The notes under the pieces were generated by a model. It had not been told where the DNA came from, ran no database searches, and worked only from the letters and a program-made list of their open reading frames with translations. DNA of 64,000 nucleotides from Aurifilum marmelostoma (lineage: Eukaryota > Ascomycota > Sordariomycetes > Diaporthales > Cryphonectriaceae). Both the position numbers and the translations under genes were made by a program. The number at the start of each line of letters is the position of its first letter. Within the stretch, counting starts at the first letter, position 1. Location: positions 558,001-622,000 of the forward strand of contig JAMXSV010000019.1 of NCBI GenBank assembly GCA_027559495.1. Reading direction: 5' to 3'. Positions 24,054 to 34,424 of the stretch are shown here, one piece after another.

Positions 24054-26027
24054 TCAACGGAACACCTCAGCATCAAGCTCCATCATACCCTGCTCGTCAC
24101 CGTTTGAGATCAGTCCCTCCATCAATAGGATACTCCCCTCATTCTCTTTGAAGATCTCATCGATGCTCACCATGTTCTTGTGACCTGTTGCCAAGATTTT
24201 GACAGTGACCAAGAGACTTGAGTCTCTTGCGAGACCTAACAAGGAGTTGATAATCGTCCGCAGTTCTTCTTCGTACTCGGAAGTCTCGTAAGCATCCAAC
24301 GCATCCACCACACAGACCACCGTCTTTTGCTGCGGGAGCTGTCGAACCAAGCACTCAAAAAGCTGGCAAAGCACGCCAACATCTTCCCTAATCAGCCCTT
24401 CTGGGTTGACATCCCTTCGCCAGAGTGGGAAGTTAGCAAAATGCTGCTGAAGAAGCTGCGCATTCAAGCTTCTAATGAGGGCCTTTGGTCCTGAGAACGG
24501 GTCGTCGGACTCGGAGTGTTGTCTGCAAAAGAAAACAAGGGATACGAAGCTGGGCCGAGTGCGAAGACCTTGCATTAGCATAGCCGACACGAGAGATAGC
24601 GCGGAACCGGCTTGGATAGCGTCTTGTCTTGTATCGCCTTGGATAAGCAGCTTGCAAGAGGCTGGAGACGTCGCCCAGTCGCGAAACTCGTCCATCGTGA
24701 TGATACTTTTGGCGTGACTGCGGTACCTGAGAGGGATGGACTCCGTCGAGTCTAGGATGGTTATAATGTCGCTCGCATCCAGGCCTGATATCTTGAGAAT
24801 CCCCAGTAAATCATTACCATATATTGTCGGCTCCGGCCATGATTGGTACTGATAATGCTGTGTCGGTATTGGAGTGGTCCAAGGGGGAACCAGCGGTGCA
24901 CAACTTACTTGGGAAGGCGCCCAAGACTGCTGTGACAGGCTCCAAGGAATGTGATGTTGAGGCGGGTACCAAGGAAAACTTTGCGGCACGCTGACATGCT
25001 CTTCCAATATTGCAATATGGACTGGTAATGCATCAGTTTGAGAGACTTCATCGAGCACAATATGTCGACTTACGCATAATTTCGTGGGATGTCTCTCGCT
25101 CTTTCTCCTTTTCCTTCTCCCCCTGTAAGAAGAGTTTGTGCACCTTATTGATCATTGCAGTCGTCTCCTCATTTGACTTTTGCATTCTATCCACCATCGA
25201 CACGATCTGATCTCCTTGTCGTACCATCAAGTCGGTCTTCTGAACGACAACTTCTACTTTGCTGCCTATATGAACCTCAAGAATTTCGAGCCGTTCAAAC
25301 TCTAAGGTGTATTAGTCAGAGATATGCATTCTAGTTTTCAACGCTTCACAAAATACTTACCCTGAAGTACCAGGTCCATTGCCCTCTTTGTTCCCTCTAT
25401 GTGCGAATGTAGACCTTGGTCTACCAACTCCTGGCATTTGACCGAAATCCGTCCAATACTGCTGAGTAAGTCCTCTTGGAACTTTTTTCCGTCGCCTATA
25501 ATTGGCAAAGCTTGACGAAATCTTGTCACTGTAATTCAGTGGGAAAAGCAAGTCTCAGTCATCATGTGGTCAAAGAATCACAAATTGAAGAAACAAGTAG
25601 CCTCACAAGTGTGAGAGAGGAAGTAGACAATGGCATTTTCTACCGCCTGCAAAGTACAAGCGATCAGACTGACAGAAGCCAATGTAATATTCTCATCGTC
25701 CGGAAACGTGGCAAGGAAGAGCTCAACCTTGCCAAACGTCTTCTCAAGGTCTTCTTCGTCGAAGCTCGTTCGGACTTTATTGCGGACATCGGACGCAACC
25801 TTGGCAGCCTGCTGAAGTTAGAACGACTTGCATCTGCAAATCAAGATAAGAGAATCCAGACGCACATCAAGGAGTATTTCCACTGCAGCTTTCACAGGCG
25901 ACACGTATTGACTATCCGGTACAGCTTTGAGCGCTTGTTTCGCAACGTCATTCTTGTCGATGAGATATCGGTAGGTTTTCTTCACGGCGCCCACAAGATG
26001 CGACTTCTCGCCATCAAACCGAGATGT
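24054..26027 (-). pseudogene. 5'-truncated fungal STAND-like P-loop protein gene
   Basis: Large fungal protein of the kind with a helical N-terminal domain, coiled linker and a NACHT/P-loop-like domain (STAND-like; role in fungi often inferred as incompatibility or defence). Exons on minus: 25866..26027, 25607..25811, 25361..25528, 25074..25301, 24054..25021; all joins are phase-consistent and open. Visible parts: RFDGEKSHLVGAVKKTYRYL at the start, DEEDLEKTFGKVELFLATFP, a Lys/Glu-rich coil (GEKEKEKERE), LLIQGDTRQD (degenerate P-loop position), LVFFCRQH, and the Walker-B-like VVCVVDALDAYE. There is no start codon: the frame runs into a stop at 26028-26030, where an AAA ATPase remnant begins on the other strand. 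A 51 bp in-frame intron (24858..24908) may be optional. Confidence 0.7.
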
Positions 26028-27393
26028 TCAGAAAACCGTTGTACCAAATCACTTGCGGTACGTGAATGATCAGTGTTCTCCATCAGTAGCCAAAATCTGG
26101 GATTACTCACAGATAACCATTGTCCACAGGAGATTTGGGAACAACTGCCCCAGAGGTAGAGAAATCACTAGAAACGCATTTTGCATTGGCAAACAGGTTG
26201 CTAAACAATTCTCGTCCCGTGATTCTTACATTTTGGAACCTGACAAGACGGCGGGTGGGATTGTGTCCTCCTCCTAGATGAAGCAGATGTTTTTCTAGCA
26301 GCTCGAACGAAGGAGGACTTCAAGAGAAACGGCATGGTCTCAGGTCAGTAATATGCCATCCTCTTTGTTGATTGCTCTATCCGAGATGAAGGAGAAGTAA
26401 GAGATGAAGAAGGAGGCTGTAAGCTGATGAAAACTAGTATTTTTGCGAGTTCTCGAGTACTACGCGGGCATATTGTTTCTCACAACCAACAGAGTCGGCG
26501 ACTTTGACGAAGCATTTGCGTCCCGGATTCATATCAGCTTATATTATCCACAACTTACACTTGACAATACTCTCGCGGTCTTCGAACTGAATCTTGGCAC
26601 TATCCTGAAGCGTTTCAAGGAGATGGGCAGGAACATCAGCATCGAGAAGGAAGGTATTTTCGAGTTCGCACGTGCCTACTTCGACAATCATCCAGAGGAG
26701 AAGTGGAACGGTCGTCAGATCCGAAATGCCTGTCAGACAGCGCTCGCGCTGGCCGAGTTCCGCGCTCAAGGCAATAGTCACGTCAGCAAGGCGGACCCCA
26801 ATGCACTGATAGAACTGACGGTAAAGGACCTGGAGGTTGTATCCAATGCCTATCTGCAGTTCATGCATTACCTCAACAAGGTTCGTGGCAAAGATGCGGA
26901 GATGTGGGTCATGGCTATGAAGCTGCATTCTCGAGAGATGGACATACTGTCTTATTAAGGCGGGACCAGGGGTGCGAACCCGCCACCGACTGCGCCGTTC
27001 AGCAGCGGGCCTTCAGCCACAGCGATTCCTGTGCAACCCACCACGCAACGTTCAGCTGCGTCTTCTGGTCCGTCAGCATCTGCTCAGGGCGGTCCTTCGA
27101 GCCTACTTCTAGGACAATAGTATGGGTTGCAGTTCGCAGCTCCACAGGGGTATCCCCCTTGGCCCTATCACCAAACATACGGCCCATCGCACGCCACTTC
27201 ATACGCGGCGCCGGCCATTTCGCAGAACGCTCAGGCGCTACCACCTGTTAGTCCTCCACAGTGGCTACCTCAGCAACACCATGCGTGGATACAAAGTCAG
27301 CCGCAACATCAGAATACCCAACCAGGACATCCTTCCAGTCAAGCTCCGGTATATGGAATTTCGCACTCCCAAGGCATAGGTCCAGGCAGTTGA
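26015..27393 (+). pseudogene. 5'-truncated, stop-interrupted AAA ATPase (BCS1-like fungal family)
   Basis: C-terminal two thirds of a fungal AAA+ ATPase. Exons: about 26021..26057 (EMFRKPLYQITC), 26130..26196 (GDLGTTAPEVEKSLETHFA), about 26237..26343 (Walker B, DCVLLLDEADVFLAAR), and 26438 onward, with sensor 1 (GILFLTTNRVGDFDEAF), the SRIH arginine finger region and WNGRQIRNACQTALALA. The Walker A exon is absent; the sequence breaks within LHGA at the junction with the minus-strand gene. The exon 2/3 junction has no matching acceptor. The Pro/Gln-rich tail stays in the same frame to 27393 but is cut by TAA at 26956-26958 and TAG at 27118-27120, both explainable as CAA/CAG changes. Non-functional as it stands. 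Confidence 0.75.
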
Positions 27394-27661
27394 TGCTCTG
27401 GTATAGTCGAAGACTACAACAAGCAAGAGTCATCAACCAATCTCGCCCTCTCGTCTTGGCTATTTATTCATATGCTGCGATGGCTGCAAAACAACCAGCG
27501 TTTGGTAGGAGCGGCATTTTCTGCTGAAGCCACCTGATAGGGGACTGAATAAAATTGCTTGATGCCATGGTAAGACATGCGGAACACCTGTGCTCGTGAC
27601 ACTACTCGTATTTCAATACAAATCATCGTTCCTTCTGGTTCTGTACGCCTAGAAAAGACTA
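27394..27661. other. Short spacer
   Basis: 3' flanks of the AAA remnant and of the minus-strand DUF3632 gene. Nothing else seen. Confidence 0.4.
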
Positions 27662-28554
27662 TTACTCTGCGTTCAAGAGACGAGCGTCGCCTTCCTCGCT
27701 ATTCTGAATCCTGCGCATCTCGGATAACATATCTGAGCAAAGCAATCTGACTTTCTCAGGCAGCTCCTGCTCAAGTATCCACTCCAAACTCATCGTCCAT
27801 TCTGTCCACTGTTCTTTGAACCTTGGTTTGTCGTATAGAAGTGATCCGCATATTGTAATCCATTCAGCCGCTGCGGGAACATGGCCCCACAGAGCTTCGA
27901 CATCATCGACGAGGCCTGATATAACTCGAATTAGAATTAGGCCTTAGTGGAAACATAAGAGATAATGTCGCACTGACCGCCCGGAGGAGCATTGTCCCAA
28001 CAAACTCTCCACCCGCCACGTATTAGTGTATATCCGATGGTGTCTTCGCCGGATGCCGATATGTCCTCTACGCCTGCTTTGGTCATCAGCGCTGCGAAGC
28101 GGTTGATGTTTGTCCATGCATTGCGTCGGCAATCCTGTATCCAGTCTAGCGACGGGTGCGGGTCCGGGGCCGGGTCGCCATATCGAAGCCTTCGCTCGTC
28201 AAACTCGTATCTAATGGAGAATCTCTTCTGAATCACAAGCCCTTTGCCACCCTGAGTTTTCTGCGGATCCCTTAGCACGGCTAGGAGCTCGACAAAAGGT
28301 TGGTGCGTCTCCCTTAAGTACTCAGCCGCACGCATAATGATATTTGCAATGACATCGTCGATGATTGTAATCGTGAATGATGGATCTTCCGGAAGATTGG
28401 AGAGTAGAATCCGAGCCGCGATTTCTGCTGTAGTGACCCCATCGAGGTAATTGCGAATAGTTCGGGCATTATCGTTGAGATGCTGCTGACGCGGATCGGT
28501 CGAGCCGTCATCCTCGGAAAAATCATCGAAAAACTCGGCGATCGTTTCGGCCAT
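27662..28554 (-). CDS. DUF3632 family protein
   Basis: Fungal-specific protein of unknown function, 276 aa, two exons on minus (27978..28554, 27662..27915) split by a 62 bp intron with a GTCAGT donor; the join gives APPGGLVDDVEALWGHVP. It is acidic and helical, with the typical short N-terminal region (MAETIAEFFDDF), a middle FVELLAVLRDPQ segment and a Trp-rich C-terminal part (WTEWTMSLEWILE). No signal peptide or membrane segment. Intact, unlike the gene remnants just upstream, so it marks the edge of the decayed zone. Function cannot be inferred from the context. Confidence 0.8.
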
Positions 28555-29792
28555 AGTATCGGCACGAGGAGTCAGTAAGACTTAAAGTGGCTGGTGCAAG
28601 TGCGTGCGAATTGAACGCGACACATTACAAGGCGTGCAGAGCTCGATTACGCGGGCCTAAGTGCGAGGATGGTGATTTAAATATGCATAATCTCTTAAGC
28701 CAAGAAGGAGATTCGTTGGTCGCGGGTGCGATTTCGAAGCTGACCACCCACTACCTTGGTACCCGCGAACACATAAAGTACCTTGCATCTGGAACAAATG
28801 TATGAACGCAGCCTACCCGGACAATAGTTAGCAAGGTTGAATGGGATGGTCTCGACTGGTTGTGACGAACCCACATTATGGACATGGACATAAATGTGCT
28901 GCCAGAAGTAACCGACAGACCATGTACTAACCTAGTGATGAGCCCGTCTCAGCTGATGCTCAAGATGGGAAGTTTCGTGCTTGCAAGTAGGGGATCCAAC
29001 GGTGAAAGATTCTCCAACCTGAACCAATGACTTTCCTGGCGTCTCAAATCGAACAGACTTACTTTTAACTCGATAGAAACCAACATAAAGGCTGAGTACT
29101 CAGCATTCTGTTGGATACCTACACCGAATCAGCTCGTGTTCCTGAGCTTCGAGTTCCTACTTCTAAATACGTATCGTAATCAACTGTAGACCAGCCATTG
29201 TCGCAAATAGCTATATGATCCCTCTTGGCCACCTCCAGAACTAACACCGACAACCTTCTAACGGACTCGATTTTGGCCACCCTCAAACATGTACTTGAAT
29301 CTTTAGTAGCCAAATTTGTGCACGTTGGATCAGATTTGCCATTCAACATTGCTGGAAATAGTCGCTTGATCTGACCGAACGTCGTCAAAGTGACCGCGTT
29401 GGAACAACAACTGCATCGTCGGCCGTGATGCCTTCTACAGATTACTCTTGGCATATGGTTTCCTCACCTGAGATCCTTCAGTTGGCGACTGGGCCTAAAC
29501 GAACCCACAAGAGGGGATGGATCATGAATAGCAAGGACCGCAGTGAATGTTTCTCCCACATTATATATATATATGGCAGATGATTCCTGTCCTGGCTACT
29601 GACTTGCTTGACCTTCATTCGATCCGCGACCGCATCAGCTATTCCATGGTCAGCAGGCTTGATCACCGGCACCTTTTCAACAACTGTCTCCAGGTTCAAT
29701 TACGCTGGCCGTGATTCTTTGTGAGCTATCATTTCCGCGGACGTTTTTTCTCGTTTTCCAACCGGTTCCACTTGCAGCTGCCCCTGTTCATC
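28555..29792. other. Spacer with unassigned protein-like segment
   Basis: No gene I can name. A minus-strand segment at about 29605-29699 reads VPVIKPADHGIADAVADRM up to a GTCAGT donor-like site, and another minus frame spans 29119-29454; they do not join into a recognised protein. A (TA)n run at 29562-29574 may be the TATA element of the gene starting at 29793. Confidence 0.35.
29562..29574 (+). promoter_or_regulatory. TA repeat, candidate TATA element
   Basis: TATATATATATAT run about 220 bp before the ATG at 29793. It could be the core promoter of the secreted RNase-like gene, or a plain microsatellite. Confidence 0.3.
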
Positions 29793-30514
29793 ATGAAATC
29801 TCTGGCTTGCTTGATCCTTCTTCTGGCCAGTGCCGTGCGTGCTGCACCTCATGTTGGCCAGTTGCCTCGAAGCAATGTGGAGGCCACTTCTGGATATAAT
29901 TGCAATGGTACATCACTGCTGGTGCTGTGCCCAGGACGTTGTACTTAACCTACAACTAACGGTCAATAACACGCTACAGGCACCTCTTTCACAGCGGCTT
30001 ATATAAATCAAGTCATCAAGCATGCTGCCACGCAAAAGGATGCCCAGTCTTCTATGAAAAAGGATGCTCTTAACGCCAACGACGCATACCACATATTCAA
30101 GGAGCTCCCCGAATGCGAACTCCAAAGTAAAATGTCACCCTATGGAAAAAAGAAAGTCGACGGCCGTAAGTATATGAGCGTTGACTTCGCTTCATCAAGG
30201 CGTCAGCAGCTGAGTTCTTCGCAGTCGATTTCTGTCACCCCAAAGTTTTTCAGAACCACCCGAATAGGGTGACTGGCGGCGTCTTCGCATTCCCTAATTG
30301 TCCGACTGGTCCATGGATTGAATATCCCCTCATGGCCGACGGCCATACTCTCTTTACAGTCGACATAGAAACCAACACATATATGCCAGGACGCGGTAAT
30401 CCTGCGCGTGTCATTTATGAGATTTCCGGAACAACGACCAAGTTCTGTGGTGCCATCACGCATTCGGATGGTCTTGAGAAGGGCCAGTTCATAGGGTGCA
30501 CACCAATTTCATAG
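29793..30514 (+). CDS. Secreted RNase N1/T1-like protein (ribonuclease or effector)
   Basis: Small secreted protein, 196 aa, three exons (29793..29907, 29980..30165, 30225..30514) with in-frame joins. Residues 1-17 form a clear signal peptide. The mature part has six cysteines. The C-terminal half follows the microbial guanyl-specific ribonuclease fold: PWIEYP with Glu133, GNPARVIYE with Arg162, and CGAITHSDG with His180 sit where the catalytic Glu, Arg and second His are expected. The first catalytic His is not evident: the matching segment reads SPYGKKKVDG. The region before the domain is longer than in simple T1-type enzymes. It may be an extracellular ribonuclease, a ribotoxin relative, or an RNase-like effector with weakened catalysis. 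No neighbouring immunity gene is apparent. Confidence 0.75.
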
Positions 30515-30868
30515 GTCGACTAGGGTTATTATAACATGAAAGTTGATTGAATATGATATCATCGTATGGCTGTGGCATGTATAGGAGAAGGCATGCGGGA
30601 CATGTTTTTATAGAATATGAGAATATAGTTCTCAATAACACCATGACATCAGCTCTCGATGAGTACACCCTCAAATTCAAAGCTATAGCAAAGGATGTGA
30701 GAATCACTTTGATTGAGATAGGCGTGTAGGAGAAAGATCGATTCGGAACAAGCAAAGGATTAACTTCACGTCGATTTTAAAATGATGTTGTGTTGAGAGA
30801 AAGGCATGATATTCGAAGGAGAGGTTGGATGGTCTTCAATCTCGAATATTTATCATTGGAAAGACCAT
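30515..30868. other. Short spacer between convergent genes
   Basis: 3' flanks of the RNase-like gene and of the MmgE/PrpD gene; A/T-rich, nothing else seen. Confidence 0.4.
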
Positions 30869-32370
30869 TCATGGTTCTTGAGGAATCAGGTCTCTAGTGA
30901 TAGACGCAACAGAATCATTGGTCTCAACAGCCCATAGCGTCCTGCTCGCAATGCTAGCCTGAGCCTCGCCCAGAACTCTTTGGCACTGATCCAAGAATTT
31001 CTCTTGTAATCTCTTCTCGTCCAATGGCACCTCCATACTGCCGACCGCATGAACGACATGCTTCTCGATGGTCCTCCCCTCCTTCATCGTCACCACGACC
31101 TTGGTCTCATCGGCGGCCAGGCTCTCGTCAGTCTCAGCATGAATGCGGTCGCGAATAGCAATAACTTCAGCATTTTGGACAACAGAGTCCTCGTATTGAC
31201 TCGGCGTGGCCTTTCCAAACAGGAGGCCGCAGGCGCCTCCATGATAGACACTGAACTTGCCCTGCAGGCCGTCTTTGGGCTCTTTCTTCCCTGTCAGCTC
31301 CAACACGAGGTAGTGCACCTTGGCATGAACACTCTCAATATCCTCCGGCTTTAGGCCTTCTTCCTGCATGTCCTGGTGTATCTGGGCACACGCATCGATG
31401 ACAGGGTGTATGACGATGCCACAAGGAAATGGCTTGAAGCTGTTGCGCAGGATCTCCCATCGACCACCCCTCCCAGGCAAGCCAACCTCGCCATCTCCAA
31501 GCCACTTGGCCAGGTCCGACCGTATCTCCGCCTCCCCCTTTGTCGCGCCCACGACGTTGGCCCACCCTCTGTTGGCCTCGAGCGACGTGTCACTGCTCGT
31601 ATAGCCCTCCTTGGCCAACAGCGCCGCCATCAGGCCCGACTGCGCCGCCCGCCCAGGGTGGAAACTCTTCGTGTGGCTTCCAAACATCTCGCGCAGCCCC
31701 ACGACCTGCGTGGCCGCGACACCGATGGCATGCGCAGTCTTCTCGCGTGACAGGCGGAGCATTTTCGCCACGGCCACTGCGGCGCCGACAGAGCCCGTGG
31801 TCGAGGTGATGTGCCAGCCCACATCATAGTGCTGCGGCCAGACGGCCAGGCCCAGCTTGCACTCGACCTCAATGCCTGCAACGAGGGCGAGCAGGAAATC
31901 CCTGCCTGAGACGGACTCAGTACCCTCGCGAGAGTGCCACTCGGCTGCGGCGAGGAGTGCACTGGCGACGGGACCCGTGGGGTGGATAATGGTGTCGAGG
32001 TGGGTGTCGTCGTAGTCATGAACGTGGGAGGCGATGCCGTTGAGGAGGGCGGCGTGTTGCGGGTCTGTGTGGCTGTTACTGCCTGCCCGTCCGAGAAGGG
32101 TGGCGCTGGGGCGGCCGAAGAATGGTTCTAGGGCATTGTGCTGTAGTTGAATGATGGGTGCGTGTCAGCCTTGAGTGGCACTAGAACCAGGCGTGAATCG
32201 AGTCATATTTTCTTCTCACTCACGGCAATCTTTACGGCTTCATGATCGCTTCCTCCTATGGCACATCCAGCCCAGTTGTAGAAGCTGCGGACTGCTGCTC
32301 GGATCACATCTGGTGGTAGCTGGGAGTACTGCAGGCCGTGGACCCATGAGGCAACACTTTTGGTCGCCAT
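30869..32370 (-). CDS. MmgE/PrpD family protein
   Basis: 472 aa, two exons on minus (32224..32370, 30869..32140) with an 83 bp intron; the join gives VKIAHNALEPFFGRPS. The family includes 2-methylcitrate dehydratase, cis-aconitate decarboxylase and iminodisuccinate epimerase. Family landmarks are LNGIASHVHDYDDTH (about residues 80-95), HPTGPVASALLA, GWHITSTTGSVGAA, GSHTKSFHPGRAA and KPFPCGIVIHP. Length matches the family. Members of this superfamily differ in reaction, so the substrate cannot be set from sequence by eye: a dehydratase or decarboxylase of a small tricarboxylic or dicarboxylic acid is the fair reading. The closest plus-strand neighbour, 2 kb away, is an MFS sugar-type transporter. 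No mitochondrial targeting sequence is obvious, so a cytosolic site is likely. Confidence 0.88.
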
Positions 32371-34424
32371 GATCTGTGTCCCTCTGATGATAATGCCTAA
32401 GGGGCTGGTTTGGGAGAAGTCAATGCAGCCAAATCTAGCCTGTGTGCTGGGTCGTCGTCTTTGAGAACTTTTTGGATTTTTTAATGACGTTGAATGCCCC
32501 CAGTGAAACCCTTCCGCCGACCTCGGAGTACGAGGAATACACAGACCCAAGAGAACCTCGGGCTGCTTACCGTAAATACTTACCTTCTCATAATGGGATA
32601 ACTCCTTGTGTCGTCCTTGTCGAGGCAGATTTGGTGTCCACGAACGTACCTAATCAATAGATACTCCGCCTTTTAATTCCTCGGACCAAACATAAGCCGA
32701 TAGTATCCTTTCCAGCATCATGCGGCATGCAGTAGTGCGCTATGAGGATGCGGGGAAAATGTCATCATGAACACTGGAAGCTGTGACTTTCTCTCTCGAA
32801 ATTTGCCATGCTAGGTCTAGTGTGTGCATACGGCTTGCTTGATGCTGATCACTGATTAATATTCTTTTGGTAAACTCCCGGGCGCTATCTGCCACCCTAT
32901 TCCAGTGTTGAACCTCGGAACTGAGATCGAAGCCTCTTTCAAATGCGCTTCCAGGGCTTCGTAGGAAAATGAAGCTTTCACTAACGGAATGCTAGCTTGG
33001 ACGCCACCGAGCGGAAATACGATGGAGATATTCTACTCTTGCTGTGTGATTTGTGTGATGGTGGGGCATTGTGGACGTACGACAGCCGAATTGTTGCTTT
33101 CAGAGAACTGGTAGACACCTCCATTATTGGAAAGAAGTCGGTCTATGATAGAAAATATCGAAAATTTTGAGCAGGTTCGTGGTCACTCAAGTATTCTTGC
33201 GATACTATTCCGACCAGTGTCTGAGGCATGTCTGCCTATAGCGGGTACTAGGTCTGGTGGCCGACGCTGTCAATAGTGAACGGCCACGGCGCTGTGCTGT
33301 GCCCGTCTGTTAGGTTGTCTTTAGATAGGCGTTTTGAAGTTTGCCACGTACTCGGCGATAATTCGCACGAGAGAAATCAAGACTGACACTCTAGTTTCCT
33401 TCTCCCCTAGTGGCGAGGGGGTAAAAAGACATTTCTTGAGGGCGAAAAGCCGGACTGATGCTTTGGACCAGGGCGCAGTTTTCAGGAGCAAGGCATGACC
33501 CAGACGCCTTTCGACGGGTCGCGCAGAGTTTGATTTAAGTGGATCAAATAACATATGGAGAGATCCTTTATGACCGTTAGCTGAGATAGCCATTCATCCA
33601 GCATTCCTAATGCTTACTTACATCGCTTCACCGTTATTCCAAGAGGGGCCTCGGGAAAAGCGGCACACTTGGTGCGGGGCGTCCGGGGAAAGGAGCCTGT
33701 GGGGTAATTGCTTGGTGTTGATATTAGGTACCAAGTCAATGAGGTAATCAATCTGCGTCGACATAACTATAGGGAAAGCTGGACAGATTTTTTATTTCCG
33801 GAATGGATATTGACAAGTGTGTATCTCTTGTACATGGGACATCGTGTAGTGCTGGCAGTAATCAAAATTTATGTCCTTCACCATCCAGTAGGTCTTTGGA
33901 ATCGAGGCCTTCCGTGCCACGGGTACCGTCGTGCGTCCTAGGCTGCTGCGGTAGGCAACTACGCTACAAGTGTAAGATATGTAGGCATCCCATATTCAGG
34001 GGCTATATGCACGACTTGGTAGATATTGGAGAAGACAGGGGAGAGTACAGAGGATCTACCATCAGGTTTGGGGGATCCTTGAAGGGAGAAGATTGATGAT
34101 TCCTCATACGTCCCTAGCGCTGTACCCTCGTACTTGCGTTGTGACCCGTAGGAGATCAGTTGAGAGGGGTGAGCGATGGCGTTCCTGAATGATGACCACA
34201 AGACGTAGATGATCATGCCCTTCATTATCGCTCGCACATAGTAGTGTGTTTCAAGAGGCTGTTCACACGTCTGTAGTTGAAGTATCATGATCTAGTTGAA
34301 TACCCCTTTGAGTCTTCAAGAAAGGATTCTTCTCAGTCCTGCCTTAAGGAGAAAACAGCACTCTACACAGGGTCAGAATACTCCCTTTTGGGCCAGTCAC
34401 GTGTGACACGGAGAAAGTGGAACA
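32371..34424. other. 2 kb intergenic region
   Basis: Divergent spacer between the MmgE/PrpD gene and the MFS transporter. Only short frames without domains; no convincing exon. It may carry both promoters. Confidence 0.45.
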
